64,000 nt of DNA from JAJRPT01 sp964465945 (GTDB taxonomy: Bacteria; Bacteroidota; Ignavibacteria; Kapaibacteriales; UBA2268). This document shows, one piece after another, positions 25,968 to 34,343 of this stretch (positions within the stretch are counted from its first letter, which is position 1; every line of letters starts with the position of its first letter). The translations under genes and the position numbers were made by a program. The stretch spans positions 186,001 through 250,000 of the forward strand of contig CAYXMM010000001.1 of assembly GCA_964465945.1 (NCBI GenBank), read 5' to 3'. The notes beneath the pieces are model-generated. The model saw only the letters and a program-made list of their open reading frames with translations. It did not search any database and was not told the origin of the DNA.

Positions 25968-26803
25968 ACTGTAAAATATGTAATTCAGATAATATTGACA
26001 ATCATCTTCATGGCAAATATGAAGTTACAACTTGTCGAAATTGTAAAATCACTTATAACTCTAAATTTCCAACAAAAGAAGAACTTGACGAGCAATACTC
26101 AAAATATTACACCTTGCCAGTTGATGACACCCATAATGCAGAAAGAAGACGGCTCTTCCGCTATCCCGAAAACCTTTCCCTAATTAAAGATATAATGCAG
26201 TATGCAAAACCACCCTCCTCAATCGTAGATATTGGTTGCGATAGAGGTTTTTTCTTAGATGAAGCAAGACGCTATGGCTATGAAGTCAACGGTGTAGAAC
26301 TTTCAAACGATGCCAAAATTTATAACAAAAAAATCCATATCGAAGTGAAAGATAGGTTAGAAGACTACGACCATAAATTTAACATCGCTACAATGTGGCA
26401 CTCGCTCGAGCATATTGAAAACCCAGTTGAATATCTTGGGCTTATAAAATCAAAACTTTCTAACCCTGGTTACCTATTTATAAGAGTCCCTGACTACGGT
26501 TCATATTGGTCAAACTTTATGAAAGACAAATGGGATTGGTTCTCACCAAATGTCCATTTATTTCACTATAACATCGAATCATTAGAATTTCTATTAAGAC
26601 AATCTGGTTTTGCTATTGAGAAAATAATTCAAAGAAAACCAAATAATACTTTAACTAAACAATCGTTTAAACTCTCAAACAATATCTTCGACCTAATCTA
26701 TGATAATAGACTATTACCAAGAAAAAAATTAGCACGAAAAGTTCAAGATATTATTCACTCTGAATTATATGTAATCGCTAAATTGGAATATGTAAAACAA
26801 TGA
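25964..26803 (+). CDS. class I SAM-dependent methyltransferase with N-terminal zinc ribbon
   Basis: A CxxC...CxxC zinc knuckle (C3/C6 and C25/C28 region, CKIC and CRNC) precedes a Rossmann methyltransferase: motif I IVDIGCDRGFFLDEA (about 84-98), then WHSLEHIENP (about 136-145) and RVPDYGSYWS. This combination occurs in methyltransferases that act on sugars or on small metabolites in envelope biosynthesis. The gene overlaps the ppk1 end and the DUF3817 start by 4 bp each, so it is translationally coupled. The substrate is unknown. Confidence 0.82.
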   Translation: MNCKICNSDNIDNHLHGKYEVTTCRNCKITYNSKFPTKEELDEQYSKYYTLPVDDTHNAERRRLFRYPENLSLIKDIMQYAKPPSSIVDIGCDRGFFLDEARRYGYEVNGVELSNDAKIYNKKIHIEVKDRLEDYDHKFNIATMWHSLEHIENPVEYLGLIKSKLSNPGYLFIRVPDYGSYWSNFMKDKWDWFSPNVHLFHYNIESLEFLLRQSGFAIEKIIQRKPNNTLTKQSFKLSNNIFDLIYDNRLLPRKKLARKVQDIIHSELYVIAKLEYVKQ

Positions 26804-27090
26804 AAATAAAAATATTAAGAAAACTCGCTTTTTACGAAGGTATTTCCTATTTACTGCTTTTTGCAGTAACAATGCCATTAAAATATCTAATGAATTTGCC
26901 GCAACCGAATATGATTGTTGGCTCAATTCACGGCTTATTATTTATCCTTTATTGTCTATACGCTCTATTAGCTTATAAAGAGTTGGGAACATGGAATTTA
27001 AAAATTCTTGCAATAGTTCTAATCGCTTCGATTCTGCCATTTGGAACATTCATTTTAGATTCACAATTATTGAAAAAGTATGATAAATAA
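26800..27090 (+). CDS. DUF3817 membrane protein
   Basis: A 96-residue protein with three predicted membrane helices and the DUF3817 pattern: LRKLAFYEGISYLLLF at the start, a central GSIHGLLFILYCLY, and an ILPFGTF segment near the end. Family members are small inner-membrane proteins of unknown function, sometimes seen as domains of larger proteins. It is coupled to the methyltransferase upstream (4-bp overlap) and to the cupin gene downstream (11-bp overlap). Confidence 0.85.
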   Translation: MKIKILRKLAFYEGISYLLLFAVTMPLKYLMNLPQPNMIVGSIHGLLFILYCLYALLAYKELGTWNLKILAIVLIASILPFGTFILDSQLLKKYDK

Positions 27091-27442
27091 ATCAAGCATA
27101 AACGAAAAAGCAAAGTTTATAAAAGATTACTGGTCACCAATTATAATTGGTGAACTAAATGGACAATACATCAAATTAGCCAAAATAAAAGGCGAATTTA
27201 TCTGGCATAAACACGAAAATGAAGACGAACTTTTTCAAGTAATCGAGGGACAAATGTTAATGCACTTACGCGACAGAATCATCGAAGTAAACAAAGGTGA
27301 ATTAATCATAATTCAAAAAAACACAGAACACAAACCAGTAGCCAACATCGAAACATTAATATTGCTTTTTGAACCAAAATCAACACTCAACACAGGCAAT
27401 CAAATCAGCGACCTAACAAAATTTGACTTAGACTTCGCATAG
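27080..27442 (+). CDS. cupin domain protein
   Basis: A 120-residue single-domain cupin. The first metal-binding motif, WHKHENEDELFQVIEG, is intact (His, His and Glu ligands near residues 38-48), and the second appears as HKPVANIETLILLFEPK. Such small cupins bind divalent metal and may be isomerases, dioxygenases or sensors. It ends the ppk1-methyltransferase-DUF3817-cupin operon. A long gene-free repeat region follows directly. Confidence 0.83.
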   Translation: MINKSSINEKAKFIKDYWSPIIIGELNGQYIKLAKIKGEFIWHKHENEDELFQVIEGQMLMHLRDRIIEVNKGELIIIQKNTEHKPVANIETLILLFEPKSTLNTGNQISDLTKFDLDFA

Positions 27443-27490
27443 AATCTCAGCCCAAATAAATCAGTTAATTGAAAAAGCCGATTTGTTATG

Positions 27491-27587
27491 TTCGGCTCCG
27501 CTCAGGGGCTTAGACTAGTTCATTGAGCCAAGCCGAAATAAGAAAATAATCCCAAAATTCCCGTCTATCAGAGGGTGTCGGCTTGCC
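27491..27587. repeat. intergenic repeat copy A
   Basis: This 97-bp unit begins TTCGGCTCCGCTCAGG and ends GTGTCGGCTTGCC. It recurs almost unchanged 420 bp further on (copy B), and its 3' part recurs in inverted form near 43211 and 56833. It lies in GC-richer DNA than the neighbouring genes and has no convincing coding content. Confidence 0.85.
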
Positions 27588-27910
27588 ACCTAAAATATAT
27601 ATTTTGCAACAAAGGGTTACAACCCATTGTTAAATATAGAAACCACAATATCCAATGCAGAGTGAATTGATTATACTTATATCTGTTCAGTAGCGGTAAT
27701 AATTCAATATTAAACACATTCCCGCCATATTGAGCGTAGCGAAATATCCAGTTTAAATAAATTTCAATAAAAAACACTGGAAAAATCTTCGATTTTAAAT
27801 GTTTGACTGGATTCTTCGCTTCGCTCAGAATGACGGGGAGGATGCTCAGAATGACGTATAGAAAAAGAACATGTAACCTTCCGAAGGTTGAATATGCGGA
27901 ATTAGTTTCC

Positions 27911-28010
27911 TTCGGCTCCGCTCAGGGGGCTTAGACTAGTTCATTGAGCCAAGCCGAATTAAGAAAATAATCCCAAAATTCCCGTCTATCAGAGGGGTGT
28001 CGGCTTGCCG
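27911..28010. repeat. intergenic repeat copy B (direct repeat of copy A)
   Basis: About 99 bp nearly identical to copy A and in the same orientation, differing mainly in two extra G residues (in the CAGGGGG and GAGGGG runs) and an ATTAAG/ATAAG change. The pair could recombine and delete or amplify the 420 bp between them. Confidence 0.85.
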
Positions 28011-28155
28011 ACGGAGGTGTCTTGTATTAAAAAACACTTCGTAGTAGTATAACATCAATAATAAAAACGAACCAAAGCTCCAAGTCCGTCCCTTCGGAGA
28101 GGATTTAGGGAGAGTCGCCTTTACCACAATTCCGAATGATTAAAAATAACCAAAA

Positions 28156-28365
28156 ATTCTTGCAGACGAAAACGACAATTTTTTTACACATATCTTATAA
28201 TATATTATATTTCAATGTATTATAAGATTTTTAAAAAAACCAAAAACACCTCGAATCTGCAAAAATTATACAATAACACATCAAAAATATACAAAAACTC
28301 ATATCATATAAATAAATTATAAATGTTAAAATTGCAGAAATCACCAACAAAAAATAATTTTGAAA
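28156..28365. repeat. 210-bp conserved non-coding element, copy 1
   Basis: This AT-rich segment matches 52401-52611 in the same orientation along its whole length, with three strongly conserved blocks separated by variable ones. TTGCAGA occurs at 28160-28166 and 28332-28338, and its complement TCTGCAA at 28256-28262, so the central heptamer could pair with either end. There is no open frame. It lies between the cupin gene and the terminator of the rpsF-rplI operon. Possible roles are a small RNA, a switchable RNA leader or a non-autonomous mobile element. Confidence 0.75.
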
Positions 28366-28414
28366 GATTTAAAAAAAGCAGTTCTTTGAAAACTTAACTA
28401 AAATTAGAAAAAAA

Positions 28415-28443
28415 AATCCCCAAAATCATAGACTAAGGGGATT
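28415..28443 (-). terminator. terminator of the rpsF-rplI operon
   Basis: AATCCCC (28415-28421) pairs with GGGGATT (28437-28443) around a 15-nt loop. Read on the minus strand it is followed by a run of eight T residues (28407-28414). Confidence 0.8.
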
Positions 28444-28466
28444 AAATTTATAAATTGATTTATAGA

Positions 28467-28913
28467 TTATTCTTCGCTGATAACCCAAACTCTTAAGTTC
28501 GCAGAAACTTCGTGGTGCAATTTAACTTTAACTTGAAAAACACCTAAAGTTTTGATTGCATCTACGATTGAAATATCTCTTTTATCAACGTCATAACCTT
28601 GGAGAGACAATTCGTTAGAAATCATCTGAGTAGTAACAGAGCCGTAAAGTTTACCTTCTTCGCCTACTTTCATAGCAACAGTAACTTGAATTTGTTCAAA
28701 TTTTTCAGCTAATTTCTCAGCTTGACCTTTAACTTCAGCCATTTTAACTAAATATTGCTTTTTCTCTTGTTCAATTTTGTTAATAGCACCATCAGTAGCA
28801 AAATAAGCCATTTGATTCGGAATAAGATAATTACGAGCGTAACCTGGTTTCACATTAACGATCTCACCAATATTACCAAGCGTCTCAATATCTTGTCTTA
28901 AAATGATTCTCAT
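28467..28913 (-). CDS. rplI: 50S ribosomal protein L9
   Basis: L9 binds 23S rRNA and projects from the L1 side of the large subunit, helping to keep the reading frame. The N-terminal domain MRIILRQDIETLGNIGEIVNVKPGYARNYLIP is the standard L9 signature; a long connecting helix (about 40-75) and the C-terminal RNA-binding domain follow. The 148-residue length is normal. It lies 21 bp after rpsF, with no rpsR between them. Confidence 0.97.
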   Translation of the reverse strand: MRIILRQDIETLGNIGEIVNVKPGYARNYLIPNQMAYFATDGAINKIEQEKKQYLVKMAEVKGQAEKLAEKFEQIQVTVAMKVGEEGKLYGSVTTQMISNELSLQGYDVDKRDISIVDAIKTLGVFQVKVKLHHEVSANLRVWVISEE

Positions 28914-28934
28914 TTTTATAAATCCTTAATTAAA

Positions 28935-29306
28935 TTAATTTTCTTCGTTAATTGCTTCTTCAGTTTCTTCTTCAATTCCCAAAGCCCTGTCTTTTCTAAC
29001 TTGGATTAAAGATTCATCTAAAAGAAGGATTAAATGTCTAATGATAGTATCTTCTAAGACCATAAATCTATCAATAACACTCATATTTTCTGGCGCTATC
29101 TCAAAAGTGCAATGCACATAATATCCATTAAATTTTTTGTTGATTGGATACGCAAGTCTTTTTTTACCCCATAGTTCCATATTCTGGATTTCACCACCAT
29201 GGTTACCTATGTAAGCGGTGACTTTTGAAACGACTGCGTCTATATCCTGGTCTTCAAGTGATGCATTCACGATGAAGGTCGCTTCATATAACCGTTTTTT
29301 ACTCAT
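28935..29306 (-). CDS. rpsF: 30S ribosomal protein S6
   Basis: S6 forms a heterodimer with S18 on the platform of the small subunit. The start YEATFIVNASLEDQDIDAVV, the central ELWGKKRLAYPINKKFNGYY block and RFMVLEDTIIRHLILL are standard S6 segments. The 123 residues include a short Glu-rich tail as in many bacteria. Its usual neighbour rpsR (S18) and ssb are missing from between rpsF and rplI. Confidence 0.97.
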   Translation of the reverse strand: MSKKRLYEATFIVNASLEDQDIDAVVSKVTAYIGNHGGEIQNMELWGKKRLAYPINKKFNGYYVHCTFEIAPENMSVIDRFMVLEDTIIRHLILLLDESLIQVRKDRALGIEEETEEAINEEN

Positions 29307-29360
29307 AAATTTCTCCGAAATTAAATATAATCTATTCTAATTCTGTTTCAATAAAGAAAA

Positions 29361-29391
29361 CAAAATTAAAACATTATTTTGAATTTACCAA
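29361..29391 (-). promoter_or_regulatory. putative rpsF promoter (TTG-N20-TAATTTTG)
   Basis: On the minus strand TTG (29391-29389) is followed after 20 bp by TAATTTTG (29368-29361). This matches the Bacteroidota primary-sigma consensus of a -33 TTG and a -7 TAnnTTTG, with a 54-bp leader before the rpsF ATG. It is the best-formed promoter of this type noticed in the window. Confidence 0.5.
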
Positions 29392-29445
29392 AAAGAAATT
29401 TTGATAAATAGAGTTTTAAGATATGTTTATGGGAATTTATTACTC

Positions 29446-30693
29446 TTAAACTAATCTCTTTCCTTTTGAATATACTTTATCAACATGGTTTATTCCGAAA
29501 TTATAGAATAAATCTATATATGAACTGCCACTTAGAATCAGAAAATCAGCATCTTTCCCAACTTCAAGTGAACCCTTTTTGTCTTGCTTTTTCAGTGCAT
29601 AAGCGGCGTTTAATGTTGCTGCGACTAATGTTTCTTCTGCCGTCATCTGCATATTAATCGTAGATAAAGACATAATTTGTTGCATATTTTCAGTAAAACA
29701 AGAACCGGGATTACAATCCGTTGCCACCGAGACTACAACTCCTTTTTCAATTAGTTTTCTTGCTGGAGCATAGGGCAATCTAATAAAGTAAGCAGTTCCG
29801 GGAAGTAGCCCAGCAGCAGTACCAGATTTTGCCATTGCATCAATGCTATCGTCGGAAATATATAATAAATGGTCGGCTGAAACTGCATTTAATTCAGCGG
29901 CTAATTTTGCTGCCGAAACATCAGCCAATTCATCGCAATGCACCTTCAAATCAAATCCCAATTTTTGAGCATGTTCGAGTATTTGTCTCCCTTCGCTTAT
30001 AGTATAATATCCTTCATCAATAAAGGCGTCACAAAATTGTGCTAAGTTATTTTCTTTAATATAAGGTAGCATCTCATTATTAATAATTTCGATATATTTC
30101 TGTCTATTATCTTTAAGTTCAATTGGAAAATCGTGGGCGCCTAAAAATGTAGAAGATACATCAATATCAAGTTCATTTTGTAATAATTTTATTGCTTCAA
30201 GTTGTTTAATTTCTCCCTCGAAATTTAAAGAATAGCCCGATTTAATTTCAATAGTAGTAGTTCCATATTTTATTGCACTCTGTGCTAAATTTAGTCCCCT
30301 TTCATATAATTGCTCCAAACTTGCTTCTCGTGTGCCTCTAACTGTTGTTTGAATGCCACCTCCCATAGCAGCAATTTCTTTATACGTAGCACCCCTCAAT
30401 CTCATTGCAAACTCTTTTCTTCTATCCCCACCAAATACTATGTGAGTGTGAGCATCAACAAAGCCAGGTAGAACGGATTTCTTGTTTGCATTTATTTCTT
30501 CCTCAATATTAAAATTATTAGTTTTAGCATATTCACGGCATTCTGCTTCTGACCCAATAAACTCAATTTCTTTGTCAAAAAGCATAGCACCATTAATAAT
30601 AATATTCAACTCTTGCATCTCATCTTGCAACTTAAACCCTTTGCCATTTGCAGACACAGTAACAATTTCAGAACTATTAAAAAGTAGTTTCAT
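29446..30693 (-). CDS. hutI: imidazolonepropionase
   Basis: HutI opens the ring of 4-imidazolone-5-propionate to N-formimino-glutamate, the third step of histidine breakdown. Metal ligands appear in PGFVDAHTHIVFGGDR (H82 and H84), followed by the substrate-side ATTIEIKSGYSL-like block, HCDELAD, SADHLLY and TDCNPGSC. The ATG at 30693 overlaps the manC stop as ATGA, which I prefer to the ATG at 30708. Length from this start (415) is typical. No hutH, hutU or formimidoylglutamate hydrolase gene is in the window. Confidence 0.93.
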   Translation of the reverse strand: MKLLFNSSEIVTVSANGKGFKLQDEMQELNIIINGAMLFDKEIEFIGSEAECREYAKTNNFNIEEEINANKKSVLPGFVDAHTHIVFGGDRRKEFAMRLRGATYKEIAAMGGGIQTTVRGTREASLEQLYERGLNLAQSAIKYGTTTIEIKSGYSLNFEGEIKQLEAIKLLQNELDIDVSSTFLGAHDFPIELKDNRQKYIEIINNEMLPYIKENNLAQFCDAFIDEGYYTISEGRQILEHAQKLGFDLKVHCDELADVSAAKLAAELNAVSADHLLYISDDSIDAMAKSGTAAGLLPGTAYFIRLPYAPARKLIEKGVVVSVATDCNPGSCFTENMQQIMSLSTINMQMTAEETLVAATLNAAYALKKQDKKGSLEVGKDADFLILSGSSYIDLFYNFGINHVDKVYSKGKRLV

Positions 30694-31766
30694 AAATATT
30701 CTTCCCATTTTTGTAATCTATATTCTTCTACAATTTCTTTCACTCTTTGGACATCATTTTTATCAGCCACCAACACTGCATCGTCTGTAATAACAATCAC
30801 TAAATTACTTACAGATAAAGCATTCAAACTAATTTTATTGTTAGTTGATTCATTAAAAATAATACAATTATTGCAACTAATCATAACATTTTTGCCAATT
30901 CTTATATTTCCATTTTTATCTTTTAATTTCGTTCTCTCAAGTGAGTTCAAATCTCCTAAATCGTCCCAGCTAAAAAGTGCTTTAACGCATACTACTTCAT
31001 CGGCTTTTTCCATTAGTCCAAAATCAATTGATATATTTGGAAACTGATTAAATATTGCTGGAATATCATCAGTTTTAGATAACTCAATAATATTTGTTCC
31101 AACAGCAGGTAAATGCTTAGACATCTGCTCAATAAATGTATCTAAACGCCAGAAAAACATACCACTATTCCAAAGATAATTACCAGCTTGAATGTAACTC
31201 TGAGCTATCTCAAAATTCGGCTTCTCCTTAAATTTATTTACCTTGAAAATCTCTGCATTATTAACCGATTTTTTCTCTCCTAATTCCACATAGCCATAGC
31301 CAGTCTCAGGTCTTGAAGGTGAAATGCCAATTGTAGCAATAACATTATTATTTTCTACATAGCTTATTGCATCTGAAACAGTATCTACAAATTGCTCATC
31401 TGTTTCCATAATATGGTCGGAAGTCAAAACTGCCATTGAAATATCTTTCGGATTGCCATATTTCTTCATAATCAATGCCACAGATAAAGCAAGGCAGGGT
31501 GCAGTATTTCTTTTACTTGGTTCAGCAAGAATATTTTCTTCAGGAATTAACTTTAAAACATCTTTAATTGGTGTTACAAGATGTTCCCCAGTAATAATAA
31601 AAATATTCTTTGGGTCAATTACTTTTGATGCCCGCATTACTGACTCTTCTATCATAGTAAATTCGCTTTTACCTAAATTAAGTAATTGCTTCGGTTTATT
31701 TTTCCGAGACAGGGGCCAAAACCTTTCACCACTACCACCTGCCATTATTACTGCTGTTCTAATCAT
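30690..31766 (-). CDS. manC: mannose-1-phosphate guanylyltransferase
   Basis: This enzyme makes GDP-mannose from GTP and mannose-1-phosphate for polysaccharides and glycoproteins. The nucleotidyltransferase signature GGSGERFWPLSR lies at residues 10-21, with KPKQLLNL directly after and later LTSDHIM, GYGYVELG and FKEKPNFEIA blocks. The 358-residue length corresponds to the single-function form, without the phosphomannose isomerase domain. It overlaps hutI by 4 bp, an unusual pairing, and lies 18 bp after the Ig-like lipoprotein gene. Confidence 0.92.
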   Translation of the reverse strand: MIRTAVIMAGGSGERFWPLSRKNKPKQLLNLGKSEFTMIEESVMRASKVIDPKNIFIITGEHLVTPIKDVLKLIPEENILAEPSKRNTAPCLALSVALIMKKYGNPKDISMAVLTSDHIMETDEQFVDTVSDAISYVENNNVIATIGISPSRPETGYGYVELGEKKSVNNAEIFKVNKFKEKPNFEIAQSYIQAGNYLWNSGMFFWRLDTFIEQMSKHLPAVGTNIIELSKTDDIPAIFNQFPNISIDFGLMEKADEVVCVKALFSWDDLGDLNSLERTKLKDKNGNIRIGKNVMISCNNCIIFNESTNNKISLNALSVSNLVIVITDDAVLVADKNDVQRVKEIVEEYRLQKWEEYL

Positions 31767-31784
31767 ATTTTTTCTTTTTTTTTT

Positions 31785-33401
31785 CTATTTTAAAATTATA
31801 TTAATATCTTCTATATCCCAATTTTCTTTTACTTTCAATATCTTATCATACAAATAAAATATCTCAGAAAAATTAAATGGAAAATCATTTCCAAAATCAT
31901 ATTTTCCATTATTATTTTCATCAAAAACGATTTCAATACTATAATCTGCTTCTGATAAGTTGTCAAATTCAAATTTACTATTGTTTAATTCAAATGAACT
32001 AACTAATTCCTCACCTTTCTTTAGTAGTACTAATATTGAACCTTTGTAGTTAGTGGAGTCTGTTACCAAACCGCTTAATTTGCTTTTCCCTACAACTTCA
32101 ATGTAAGTAAATTCAAAAGAAAAAGTAGTATCAATTCCATAAGTTTCTTTAAAATCTTTAACACGAGCCAATTCAATTTTTAAACTATATTTTTCATTAA
32201 ATTTTAGTTTGCTTAAATCAACTTCAAGTTGGTTAGATTTAATGTCAATCTTAGGTAATAATTTAGTAGAATCTTTTGTGTTTATAAATAATAATGCACT
32301 ATCAAGTAAAGTACTTATTGGATGATTAAAAATTAAATCTAAATGGTTTCCGATAACTTTACTTTCTATTTTTTTAGTTAGTAACTCTAATTTTTTTGAG
32401 TACTTTTTATCAATTCCTCTAAATGAAGCATTTGAAAGAGAATCTACTTGTAAGTTCGCTAAAGTGTCTCTTAAACCATTTATTTTTAAGTCATAATTAG
32501 CATTTGTATCCAAGATATTTGTAAGTAAATACACTTTCTTTGTCAATGGGAAATCGTTCGAAAAGACACTTAGAATTGGTGAATTATTATTTAAAATAAA
32601 ATTTGAAATACTTAAACTATCAGTAAAAACTGGCTCTGTTAAACTAATTTGAATAATGTTTGAAGCAATCGGAAAAGCACTATTAATCCCAGGACCTACT
32701 CTATCAAAAGGTGGTGAAATTTTTAATTGAATCTCAGTTTCACTCGAATCCTCAACTTCAATATCATACTGCATCGCACCAAATCCATCAATACCAGAAT
32801 TATAAACGCCATCTTTAAATTTATCATCAATAGCAATTACTCTATAAAGCCCTTTTCTTAAACCAATTAATTCAAATTCTCCGGATGTTCCTAACGAAAC
32901 AGAATAATCTGGTTTTTGAAATATATCAAAAGGAATTTCATTGTCTCGCCAAGCGAAAACTTGCTTTCCTTCTGACTTGCTATCAAGTAATTTCCCTTTG
33001 ATAACCCCTTTGTCAATTTTGTCTCCTTTAGTAAAAATAAAAGTCAAAGCATTTTCTGGTTTATTACCTTTAAAGTCAGTATATCCTGTGTTTAATTTTG
33101 CAACATAAGTTGTACTTTCTTTTAACTCTTCTTCAAACTCAATATTTAATGTTTTTCCAGACCAAGAAAAATCGTACTTAATTTCTGGGCTAATAGAAAA
33201 AGATTGAACAACTGATGATTTATTCATATACTTATCGAATTGAATCGACACATAATCGTCACTGTAATTTGTGGCATAATTATTAGGATAAAAAGTAATT
33301 ATTTTGGGTGGCGTAGTGTCTTTTGGTCCTCCTGTTGGAGCAACTATCACCGCACAAGAATAAAGAAGATAAAAAGTAAAAAAGAGAATTAGTTTTTTCA
33401 T
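31785..33401 (-). CDS. Ig-like domain lipoprotein
   Basis: A 538-residue lipoprotein (YLLYSCAV, Cys near 16) beginning its mature part with APTGGPKDTTPPKI, the characteristic opening of a widespread Bacteroidota surface family. A bacterial Ig-like (Big_5/SbsA-type) domain spans about residues 28-130 (YVSIQFDKYMN, YVAKLNTGYTD). Two further beta-sandwich segments and a C-terminal carboxypeptidase-regulatory-like part follow (FDENNNGKYDFG near 505). Some family members reside at the cell surface. Function is unknown. Confidence 0.8.
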   Translation of the reverse strand: MKKLILFFTFYLLYSCAVIVAPTGGPKDTTPPKIITFYPNNYATNYSDDYVSIQFDKYMNKSSVVQSFSISPEIKYDFSWSGKTLNIEFEEELKESTTYVAKLNTGYTDFKGNKPENALTFIFTKGDKIDKGVIKGKLLDSKSEGKQVFAWRDNEIPFDIFQKPDYSVSLGTSGEFELIGLRKGLYRVIAIDDKFKDGVYNSGIDGFGAMQYDIEVEDSSETEIQLKISPPFDRVGPGINSAFPIASNIIQISLTEPVFTDSLSISNFILNNNSPILSVFSNDFPLTKKVYLLTNILDTNANYDLKINGLRDTLANLQVDSLSNASFRGIDKKYSKKLELLTKKIESKVIGNHLDLIFNHPISTLLDSALLFINTKDSTKLLPKIDIKSNQLEVDLSKLKFNEKYSLKIELARVKDFKETYGIDTTFSFEFTYIEVVGKSKLSGLVTDSTNYKGSILVLLKKGEELVSSFELNNSKFEFDNLSEADYSIEIVFDENNNGKYDFGNDFPFNFSEIFYLYDKILKVKENWDIEDINIILK

Positions 33402-33437
33402 ATTGACCTATTTTCTAACTTCAAAATTAACAATAAA

Positions 33438-34298
33438 ATGAGTATCTGGAAAGCAATCAAGAATATTTATAGTTTATTATCCGAGTTTTTTCAACGCTTA
33501 GAACAAGACCACATATATTTAATAGCAGCTGGGCTTGCTTTTAATATATTGCTATATCAAATCCCAATGTTTCTAATATTTACTTACGTTATTAATTTAA
33601 CAATTGGTTTTGAGAATATTGCTCATCAATTAGAAACAATTTTAAAAGAATTTTTGCCACCTACTTCAAATTCGCAAAACTATCTGACAAGCATAATATC
33701 AGAAATATCAAATATTGTCTCGCATAGTTCGTTTTTTGGAATTATAGGTATAATAATTCTTATTTGGATTTCATCAACATTAATTTCAAGTTTAAGATTT
33801 AGTATTAACACCGTTTTCAAGATTCCACCCAAAAAGTTCTTTTTTTTAGACAACTTGAAAGATATGTTACTTGTGATTTTGCTTCCAATTATGTTTATTC
33901 TATATATATTTTTACTACCATTAGTTGATATTTTCCAAAACATATTAGTAGCATTATCACCGAGCTTCACAGATTCAATAGTTTCTAATACAACGATAAC
34001 ATTCACATCTCTTGGAACTGGATTTATAATTTATTACTTTATTTATAGTTACATACCCAGTTCAAAAGTAGAAAGAAAAAAAAGAATTTTTGCTTCTCTT
34101 TTAAACACTATTTTAATAGAGATTTCACGTAATATTTTCGCTTGGTATCTTGTTAGTGTTAGCAATTATGGGAAGTATTATGGAACTTACGCTGCAATAG
34201 TATCTATTGCATTATGGATGTATTATTTTGCATTTATTTTCCTTGTATCTGCCGAAGTGAGCAAAATGTATTTTGATAGAAATCCAATTAAAAAATAA
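33438..34298 (+). CDS. YihY/BrkB family inner-membrane protein
   Basis: A 286-residue protein with about six membrane helices and the YihY pattern: DHIYLIAAGLAFNILLYQIPM near residue 24, an FFGIIGIIILIWISS-type helix, and SNYGKYYGTYAAIVSIALWMYY near 235. The family was once annotated as tRNA-processing RNase BN but is now regarded as a membrane protein of unclear function. A RKPP-like cytoplasmic loop (IPPKKFFF) lies in the middle. It diverges from the Ig-like lipoprotein gene across a 36-bp gap. Confidence 0.88.
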   Translation: MSIWKAIKNIYSLLSEFFQRLEQDHIYLIAAGLAFNILLYQIPMFLIFTYVINLTIGFENIAHQLETILKEFLPPTSNSQNYLTSIISEISNIVSHSSFFGIIGIIILIWISSTLISSLRFSINTVFKIPPKKFFFLDNLKDMLLVILLPIMFILYIFLLPLVDIFQNILVALSPSFTDSIVSNTTITFTSLGTGFIIYYFIYSYIPSSKVERKKRIFASLLNTILIEISRNIFAWYLVSVSNYGKYYGTYAAIVSIALWMYYFAFIFLVSAEVSKMYFDRNPIKK

Positions 34299-34343
34299 AA
34301 AATATGTAACTAAAACCAACTTTAAAGGTTATTTTAGAATAAA

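Larger units (their letters stand above)
27443..28155. other. gene-free mosaic of intergenic repeats
   Basis: Between the cupin gene and the 210-bp element I see no credible gene. The stretch contains repeat copies A and B, a fragment reading CTTCGCTCAGAATGACG (about 27818-27834), an AACCTTC-GAAGGTT palindrome (27875-27889, related to one near 43035) and a segment (about 28077-28125) whose inverted partner is at about 43047-43093. The weak open frames on the minus strand translate the repeats and show no domain. Confidence 0.7.

Noticed and set aside
27568..28127. Short minus-strand frames within the repeat region, which might be read as small genes
   Set aside because: They translate the intergenic repeats, differ from each other as the repeats do, and show neither a start site nor a family pattern.
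27443..28440. Possible CRISPR array or tRNA genes in the long gene-free region
   Set aside because: The repeats are two long units and not a regular short-spaced array, and no cloverleaf or T-loop GGTTCRAATCC sequence was seen here or elsewhere in the window.
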